NCBI RefSeq assembly: GCF_003086295.3
Contig: NC_092051.1
Location: 67,829,772-67,893,771 of the forward strand
Origin: Arachis hypogaea
Lineage: Eukaryota > Streptophyta > Magnoliopsida > Fabales > Fabaceae
Direction: 5' to 3'
Length of the DNA: 64,000 bases
The notes beneath the pieces are model-generated. The model was not told the DNA's origin and made no database searches. It worked only from the letters and a program-made list of their open reading frames with translations. How positions within the stretch are numbered: position 1 is the first letter of the stretch; each line of letters opens with the position of its first letter. Positions 56,812 through 64,000 of this stretch are shown one piece after another. Made by a program: the position numbers and the translations under genes.

Positions 56812-58526
56812 CGCCATCTCTGGCGTATTTTTTGGTGAACCACTATAGACTCTTTTTACTTTATTTTGCTACTTTTTTTTGTATTTTTCTCTTTTATTTT
56901 TATTTTTATTTTCTCAGTACTTATACATTGCTATTTTCATGTATTTTGACTCTATTTTCTGCATGTTGCACCTTAGTTCATATTTTAGCTATTTAGTTTA
57001 GTTGCAAATCTAATTATTAGTTATAGAAATTGTGGATTGATTAGTATAGTTTATCCTTTTTTTTTAGCATAAGATAACCTAGTTTAATTTGAAAATATAA
57101 AAAGGAAGTAAACTAGAGACTTGAACATAATAGAAATAACCTACACCTTGTATATATAGCATTCCATGTTAGTTAGTTAACAACATTTCATCAAGGAGAA
57201 ACACAAACTTTAAAGCCACTCAAAATAAATTTTACATTGAGAATAATGGAAACTCTTGATTTTTACTTGCATGACATATATAACTAATATATGATTTCTG
57301 AGTTAGAGAACATACAGCCTGTGAGTTTTGAGCTTAATTGTATGGTTACATTCAAACCATAATTTTTATTCCTGTGTGTTCCACCATTCTTATTTATTCT
57401 GGTGTTCTTTACTTTATTTTAATCTATATGTCCAATTATAGAATAGAAATACATACCAAGAGAGTGATTGAGGCCATTGTTGATTTTAGCTCACTTATCC
57501 CAAATTAGCCTACCTTTTACATCACCCTTATTAGCCCCCTTGAGCCTTTAAATCCCCTCTTATTCTACAAACCACATTACTAGCCTTAAGCAGAAAAACA
57601 AAATAAAAATTCCAAGTTGAATCCTTGGTTAGCTTAAGATAGAAATTGTGCAATTGTTTAAGTGTGGAAAACCTATTGGGAACATGGATGATAAAAACAA
57701 ATGGTAGAAAGTTGAAAAGAATAAAATAATTCAAAATAAAAAAATTTTTTAGGAAGCCTGCTCATGTGAAATCAAAATAATTGAATTACCATGTGCATCA
57801 AAAAAATATATATATATTTATTTTTCAGTATTTGAATAAAGGGGATACAAAAGAATTTCCCAAATGCAAAATAAAGTAATGCACATGGGACAAAATTAAA
57901 ACTAATGCATGAGCATGTAACATCAAAAGTGGGAAAATATGGGTAAAATAGGTAAAGAAGCTTTACTTTACAAAGTATGTATGTTAGGTGAGATCTCAGA
58001 CTAATCAAGAATTCGCTCAATTAGCTCATTTAGCCTTATACATATACCCTTACCTTTACCTTGGCCCCATTACAACCTTAATTAAGGACCTTATGACTTT
58101 TGTATGCCTATATTCTATAATTTTTGATTGGTTAGATGAAGAACAAAGTTATAGAAAGTAAGGATAAAAAGAAGAATAGAGTGATTAACCCAATAAACAC
58201 TGAGTGACTAGAGAGTAAACACAAAATCCAGTGAGGGTTCAATAGCTCATTAACATATATCTCTGCTTGAATTATTAATCGTCTTACAAGTTTATAAAAT
58301 ATTTTTTTCCCATCTCAAATGTAAAAGTGCTTTATCATTATCTAAGGTCTGGCTATATATATGATTCCTTGAGAAATTTGAATTAATTCAACTACATGTG
58401 AGCTTTATATACAAGTGAATAAAAATAATTAGAATTGCATGATGCATTTAGGTAGTTGCATTTAGAATAGATTGCATTGCTTGAGATTCCACCACTTCAA
58501 CCTTACCTTACTCCTTATCTTGGATT
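56812..58526 (+). other. R10 3' non-coding region
   Basis: No gene is supported. A TTTAAGTGTGGAAAA motif is at 57657-57671. Positions 57972-58526 repeat 43427-43982. T-rich runs lie at 56870-56920. Confidence 0.6.
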
Positions 58527-58564
58527 TAGCATGAGGACATGCTATTGTTTAAGTGTGGGGAGGT
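58527..58564 (+). promoter_or_regulatory. R10 hairpin III and polypurine tract
   Basis: TAGCATG-AGGA-CATGCTA (58527-58544) precedes TTTAAGTGTGGGGAGGT, which ends at the LTR start 58565. Confidence 0.8.
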
Positions 58565-59349
58565 TGATAAACCCATACTTTATGATATATTTTGTGCTCA
58601 AATTGAGTGATTTATTCAATCCTTCACCCACTTATTCATATTAATTACATGGTTTTACTTTCCCTTCCTTATTATGTGATGTATGTGAAAAACATATTTC
58701 CTATGCTTTAAAAGTAATTATTTTAATTTCCCTTTATTACCATTCGATGCCGTGATTCGTGTGTTGAGTAATTTCAGATCTTCTAAGGCAGGAATGAATT
58801 AAAGGATGGAAAGAAAACATACAAAATTGGAAGGAAAGCATAAAACAGAGTTTTTGAAGGAACAGGCAGCGACGCAATCGCATGGACGACGCGGCCGCAT
58901 GCCAGCACGAATTAACAGTGACGCGACCGCGTGCTTGATGTGATCGCGCGCCTTAAGCGAAACACATATGAGCGGACGCATGACTGACACGACAATGCGA
59001 CAAGGAAAACTCCAATTGACGCGACCGCGTGACCCACGCGGCCGCGTGATAGAGGCCACGCACCAGAAATTACAGAAAATGCTCCCAGCGATTTCTGAAG
59101 CCCTTTTTGGCCCAAATCCATGTCCAGAAGGCACAGATCAGAGGTTATGAAGTGGGAGAATGCATCCATTCAGAGGAGAGTCTCCAATTAGTTACTATTC
59201 ATGATTTAGATGTAGTTTGGAGGGAGAGGTTCTCTATCCTCTTTCTTTTAGGATTTAGATTTAGGATTTTAATCGCTTTTAGGATTATCTCTTTCTATCA
59301 GGTACAACATTCCTTTTTATTTATCTTTTCAATTTAATTTATGTATTCT
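58565..59349 (+). repeat. R10 last LTR, cut by R12
   Basis: It matches 44021-44774 closely and includes the GCGACGCAATCGC array at 58868-59050. A 35-base segment (about 58975-59015) is present here but not in the first LTR. It stops at TTATGTATTCT, where R12 begins. Confidence 0.88.
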
Positions 59350-61914
59350 TGATGCCAGGGCATCTTGGCTAGTTTTACTAGCCATTTTTTGTATGCTTTA
59401 GGGTGGTTTCATGCATTTTTCTAGAAAATGAGCAAGTATTTGGATGAAAATGCATTCACACCATGATTCAAGCAAACATTGTGAATTTTGAATGATTTCA
59501 TGAGAATTATGCATGAATTGAATGATAAAATGGATGATGCATGATTCCATGATTAAGAGCAAGACTTTGATGCACTTTGTTTGATTGGTTTTAGGTAACA
59601 AGAAGCAGAGAAGAGCCATGTTAGTGGCTACGTTAGTACCACTAACTTGGCCACTAACGTGGAAGGAAGGAAAGTTGGAATGTTAGTGGGAACGTTAATG
59701 GCATCAACTTTGAAGAAGGAGCAGTGTTAGTGGCAAAAGTGAGTGCCAATAACGCTAGCGAAGGTGCAAGAAGACCCACGTTAGTCTCCACGTTAGTTAC
59801 ATTAACGTGGGAACTAACGTGGAAGGAAAGGGAGATGCCAACGTTAGTAGAAAAGGTGATCTCCACTAACGTTTGCGAAGCAAAAAGACCCACGTTAGCT
59901 TCCACGTTAACTACATTAACGTGGGAACTAACGTGGAAGGAAAGGGAGATGCCAAAGTTAGTGGAAAAGGTGATCTTCACTAACGTTTGCGAAGAATAAA
60001 GACCCACGTTAGCTTCCACGTTAACTACATTAACGTGGTAGTTAACGTGGGCAAAAGTATCACCCAGCAGCCTGACCATGCCTTCTTTAAACAAGAATAA
60101 CTTGAGCCACAAAGCTCCAAATGAGGTGATTCTAGTGGCATTGGAAAGTAGGATTTCAGAGCTTTCCAAGCATATATGACACTATATGGTGGACTCTAAA
60201 TTTGAGGGAGAAAATCTGCCCTGAAAGTGCAAAGATGAACATGGTATCAACCTGTAGTAAGGCCAGCTGACCTCTTCACCTTCCAAGAAGTATAACTCGA
60301 GTTGTAGAGCTCCAAATGATGCGCTTCCAAGAGCGTTGGAAAGTAGACATCCAGGGCGTTCCAACAATGTATAATAGTATGGGGTGGACAGTAAGTTGAG
60401 CTTCAGCAACTGGCAATTTTCAGCCCCTAATCGCGGACGTTATTGGCACTCACGTTTGCTAATAACGCCAGCCACTATGCCATCAACCCTGTCCCCTTCA
60501 AAAGGGCATAACTTGAGTTACAGAGGTCCAATTGAGGTGATTCGAGTTGCGTTAGAAATCTGACATTCAGAGCTTTCCAACGATATATAATACTCTATAG
60601 TGGACATGAAATTGGAGCACAAACCAGAGGCATCTTTTAAGCCCCAAAAACACCAACTGGGTAGCAAGTGTGACGTTAGCCACACTAACTTCAGCACAAA
60701 TGCCACACTTGTAGCGTTAGTGTGGGTAACGTTAGCACTGACATTAGCACCTGGACCTCAACTTGATTCTCTTTCAAGGACCACCCAACCTCAAGGAAGC
60801 AAGCCCACAAGTGTCAACCAATCAAGGCCACAAGAAGCATCTAGAATATGAATTTTTATTTAATTGTAAATTGCTTTTAATTTCATTTTGTAATTTAGGA
60901 GAGCCTATATAAGGGCCTTAGCTTTTACATTCAAAGGACATTCTGGGAGGGGGGACTAAAATGGGACGGACATTCGGGAAGGGGGGATTAGAGAGGGGTC
61001 TTCGGACTCCCTCCCCTCACACACTTTTCCTTTTCTTTCTTTTCTTTGTACTTTTCATTTATGAATTTTGAAGTTTCAATTTTAGTTTTAATCTTCATCT
61101 TTACTTTTCTGCACTTTCTTTCTTTTCTATTTTTTTGTAGAGCAATGACCAACTAACTCTTTTCATTGGGTTAGAGAGCTCTATTGTGATTCAATGGATC
61201 AATTGTAGTTCTCATTCTTCTTCTTCTTTCTTTTCTCTTGATTTTACTAGAAAGCTTTCAATCTTCATCCAATTGGGTAGTTATCTTGGAAAAGAAGCTA
61301 TTCATACTTGGATCTCTTCTGAACCTTGGAAGAGGAAAGAAGAGATCATGCTAGAAATGCTTTCTCATGTTGGACCAAATTGGGGTTGGAAGGATATGGT
61401 GACTATAATTCTACCAACACTTGATTTGGGAATGCATGTGGTATAATCAGTGACCATACTTCATCTCTTCTCATGAGCAATTGACCAAGGAATTGGCTAT
61501 TGATCAAGATTTGAGAGATTGAATTACAAGGAATTGTAATTCGATCACTTAAGATTGCCAAGGAGTTCAATAAACGCATTGATTGAGGAAGAGATGAGAA
61601 TGAACATGATCCAGAGGATTGCAATATCTCTTGATCCCAATGTTCATTTTATTTTTAGTTCTTATATTTACTTTTCTTGTCATTTTACTTTTCTGCACTT
61701 TATTGCTTTTCCTTTCTTTTCTATCAATTTACAATTCCTGCTGCTCATTAACCAAATCTGAACCATCTGACTAGGATAATTAATCAACCATTGATTGCTT
61801 AATCCGTTAATCTCTGTGGGATTCGACCTCACTCTTTTGTGAGTTATTACTTGACGACAATTCGGTATACTTGCCGAAGAAAATTTGTTGAGAGACAAGT
61901 TTCCGTGTGCATCA
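59350..61914 (+). repeat. R12 5' LTR (2565 bp)
   Basis: It starts TGATGCCAGGGCATC and ends TTTCCGTGTGCATCA. A TATATAA box is at 60906-60912. A hairpin TTCGG-TATACTTG-CCGAA is at 61861-61878 near the 3' end. An AACGTTAGTG/CCACGTTAG array spans 59620-60055. Confidence 0.9.
60080..60620 (+). repeat. R12 LTR 200-base module, three diverged copies
   Basis: The sentence ATAACTTGAGTTACAGAGGT followed by CCAA(A/T)TGAGGTGATT, GTTGGAAA and TTTCCAA..ATATATAAT recurs at about 60087, 60288 and 60506. A related single copy is in each R11 LTR (about 47650 and 52545). Confidence 0.7.
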
Positions 61915-61920
61915 AGTTTA

Positions 61921-61939
61921 TGGCGTCGTTGCCGGGGAT
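61921..61939 (+). promoter_or_regulatory. R12 primer binding site, tRNA-Asp type
   Basis: TGGCGTCGTTGCCGGGGAT has one mismatch to the tRNA-Asp complement and lies six bases after the LTR. Confidence 0.9.
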
Positions 61940-62066
61940 TAATCGTGATTAACAAACTACCGGTTGATTGATTTACTAGATTAGACACTTTTCTTTTGTT
62001 TCTTATTTTCTTTTGCTAACTAACTGTTTGTGATATTGCCTCACTAAGAATCCCTCATTTATTACA

Positions 62067-63275
62067 ATGGAGATTCCAATTTCTTTTGGTGATTATTGTT
62101 TGAGACAGAGCTTTTTGCAGGAAAGAAAGGAGCATCCATCATATTTTAGTCAATCAAATTTCATGGGAAACTCTCGACCACCACAGAATGATTCACTTTA
62201 CTATGCTCATGGTGGGTGGGAGTATCAAGAACATGAAATGGGGTACTTTCCAGAGCCACAAAATGGTCCTTATTTTGGTGAAATTGATCACTACTCAAGT
62301 TGTGGCTGGGAAGGTCAAAATCAAAGAGATTTCACTCATCCATACCCCATTCATCAAGAGCCATCACCTTTCAATTATACAACCTCACCTCCAAGTTTTA
62401 CATGCCTAAATTCTTCATCATTTGAGTATGCCTCAGCACAAAAGTCTATCCAAAATCCATACAATTCATTTCACCATCCACAAAACTCAATCCACTACCC
62501 ACAAGAGTCATACCACTTTCAGAACACACAACCACAAAACAACCAATTCTATTCACAAGCCAACCCCGCCCAACCATTACAACCTACCTAACCGCCTTTA
62601 GATAGACTTGCTAGGATGGAACTCATCATGGAAGAGCTCAAAAAAAGTAGAGAAGAAGAAAGACTCGCTAGGATAGAACTCCTCCTTGAAGAAATAATAA
62701 AGACAAACGAAGAGGAAAAAATAGCAAAAAGAGACCATGAAGAAAAATTGAGACAGAATGCACAACTCTATTCTGAAGAACAATTCATTGAAGAGCTGAG
62801 ATCACAAAGAGAGACCACTCCACTCTCTCCAGAAACAGAGGAGTTCATTCAAAGGTCAAGAAAACGGGAGGAAGTCAATCAAGGGAGCCCACACTCCAAT
62901 GAAACAGAGAGTTACATAGAGGGTGAGTTCATTGAACCACCAATTCAAGAAGCTCTTGATGAAGAGGATGCTCCAACCATCATACAATACCCAAATCCTA
63001 AAATCAAGGTGGTGAAGGCAATCAACATGAGCACTAAAAAGAGGATGGTGACCAAGAAAAGAAGGACAATATCCATGAAGAAGAAAAGGTCAACCAAAAG
63101 CCATCCCACCCTTACCCCAACAAGCAAGTTTACACAAGCTAACAACAAAAGAAAGCTTGCTGGGGTGAGGCACTCAAAACAAGGGGCATTAACTGGCTCC
63201 TCTTTCCTCTTGAGGTCATTCCTCTTAACAAACTGGAAGAAGAGGAAGAAAGTCATGAACAACATGTCAAGCTAA
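62067..63275 (+). pseudogene. R12 ORF1, R1-type, single in-frame stop
   Basis: The ATG at 62067 opens MEIPISFGDYCLRQSF. Tyr/Gln/Trp-rich repeats follow (YYAHGGWEYQEHEMG, YSSCGWEGQNQRDF), then Asn/Gln/Pro-rich sequence. A TAA at 62589-62591 interrupts; the same frame runs on for 228 codons. These contain a charged coiled-coil-like region (ELLLEEIIKTNEEEKIAKRD), an acidic stretch and a basic tail (KRKLAGVRHSKQG, NWKKRKK). It is the best preserved copy of this family in the window. It stops in the loop of hairpin I. Gag-like role is inferred only from position and charge. Confidence 0.8.
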
Positions 63276-63312
63276 TGACATTAAAAGAGCGCTTGTTGGG
63301 AGGCAACCCAAC
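63266..63312 (+). promoter_or_regulatory. R12 hairpins I and II
   Basis: GTCA-AGCTAA-TGAC (63266-63279) and GTTGGG-AGGCAA-CCCAAC (63295-63312) are both perfect stems, identical to R6 in stem II. Confidence 0.75.
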
Positions 63313-64000
63313 CGTAGGTAACATTTTCTTTCCTTGCCTAGTTTACTTTCAATAATTTGGCATATGATTGCATTCTAAGTTTGGTGTTGCCATGCAACAA
63401 AATGATTCTTAATTTTCACTGGTTATTTGCATCATTCTAAAATGATCACACTAAGTTTGGTGTTGCCACTTAACTTTCATGCAAAGTACCATGCCAACAC
63501 CACTTATTAATGCAATCACATTGTCTCTATTTGTATCTCTTATGCCTTTATTGTATCCTTAATCTTGATTGCTGAAACACATGCATACTCACACTTCTTT
63601 CTAAGACACTCATGATCCATCATAGACCCCATCACCACCGTTTTAATTATTGCTTGAGTATAAGCAATCATTCTAAGTTTGGTGTGGGAAGGGGAAGAAT
63701 AGGAGGAAAGGGGCAACAACAATGAAGATGAACTACAAGGTGGTAAAGTTCCTTTTTCCTCTTACTTATTTCCAGCACTTTAAATTGCATGATTGTCTTC
63801 TATTTTCTTTGTATGCATGTGTGATTACTCCTTGTGAATAAGCATAATTTGATATTTGATGTTGATCTGGTATCATGACTATCATCTTGAATTTTGCTTG
63901 CGCCCGTTACACTTAAATTGCAAATTATTCTTCTGAAAGGAAAATATTGAAGAATTTTATAAATCTTGGGGCAAGCAAAAGATTAAGAGGAGTGGAGGTT
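63313..64000 (+). other. R12 3' non-coding region (start)
   Basis: CTAAGTTTGGTGT motifs occur near 63375, 63450 and 63673. The last follows a hairpin TTGCTTG-AGTA-TAAGCAA (63650-63667), as in R1 at 9319. No gene is seen to the window end. Confidence 0.6.

Larger units (their letters stand above)
43427..59349 (+). mobile_element. R10: non-autonomous element in LTR-LTR tandem arrangement, hosts R11
   Basis: LTR copies at 44021-45458 and 58565-59349 flank a primer site, ORF1, hairpins I/II, a palindromic array, ORF2 and a polypurine tract. Unusually, the first LTR is also preceded by a 3' internal segment and polypurine tract (43427-44020). Positions 43427-44774 and 57972-59349 are direct repeats with only scattered differences. 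R12 cuts the last LTR at 59350. Confidence 0.85.
59350..64000 (+). mobile_element. R12: R5-family LTR with R1-type ORF1, 3' end outside window
   Basis: A complete 5' LTR, primer site, near-intact ORF1, hairpins I/II and the start of the 3' non-coding region are present. The LTR belongs to the R5/S2/R9 family while ORF1 belongs to the R1/R4 family. It inserted into the R10 LTR; the TSD should begin with the bases before 59350 (such as ATTCT) but the other end is not visible. Confidence 0.88.

Noticed and set aside
1..64000. Reverse transcriptase, RNase H or integrase core
   Set aside because: I looked for YxDD/FxDD and integrase HHCC and DDE-type blocks in the translated frames and found none.

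Overview
This window is plant nuclear DNA made almost entirely of nested LTR retrotransposons. LTR families starting TGATG and ending CATCA, tRNA-Asp primer sites, arrays of ACGCGTACGCGT, ACGCGGCCGCGTGAC and AACGTTAGTG, and a LTR starting TGATGAGCGG together suggest a legume close to peanut (Arachis). That assignment rests on recognition of repeat families, not on a search. I see no convincing host gene, tRNA, rRNA or CRISPR array, and no reverse transcriptase, RNase H or integrase core in any frame. Every element here is therefore non-autonomous, decayed or a solo LTR. Boundaries and comparisons were read by eye; allow a few bases of error except where a target-site duplication (TSD) fixes the end.

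Layout, left to right (R = retroelement, S = solo LTR). R1 (+, 1-12503) is a non-autonomous element whose 5' LTR is split by S1 (1179-6574, TSD CCAAT). R1 sits in the gag gene of R2 (-, 12504-15345). R2 abuts R3 (-, 15346-18885), whose ORF1 is cut by R4 (-, 18886-20432). R4 is cut by R5 (-, 20433-32515), which carries gag-protease and a 'putative plant transposon protein' ORF. R5 contains R6 (-, 22912-28387), a complete element with TSD CTTGT and no genes. A MITE-like stretch (about 32516-33486) separates R5 from R7 (-, 33487-40592), which holds S2 (37390-39611, TSD ATGAG). R7 is cut by LTR fragment R8 (-, 40593-41430), then LTR fragment R9 (+, 41431-43426). R10 (+, 43427-59349) has a polypurine tract on both sides of its first LTR and contains the complete element R11 (47320-53548, TSD ATACC). 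R12 (+) starts at 59350 and runs out of the window.

The most interesting signal is a shared set of RNA-like hairpins in otherwise different families. Two small hairpins follow ORF1 or gag-protease (stem I GTCA/TGAC or GTCC/GGAC; stem II GTTGGG/CCCAAC, CATGGG/CCCATG or GGTGGG/CCCACC). A third, with a four-base GGGA or AGGA loop, sits just before the polypurine tract and is repeated upstream. Their stems change by paired substitutions while loops and positions stay constant. R6 has lost all genes but keeps these hairpins with PBS and polypurine tract, which suggests they belong to the minimal signals needed for mobilisation in trans.
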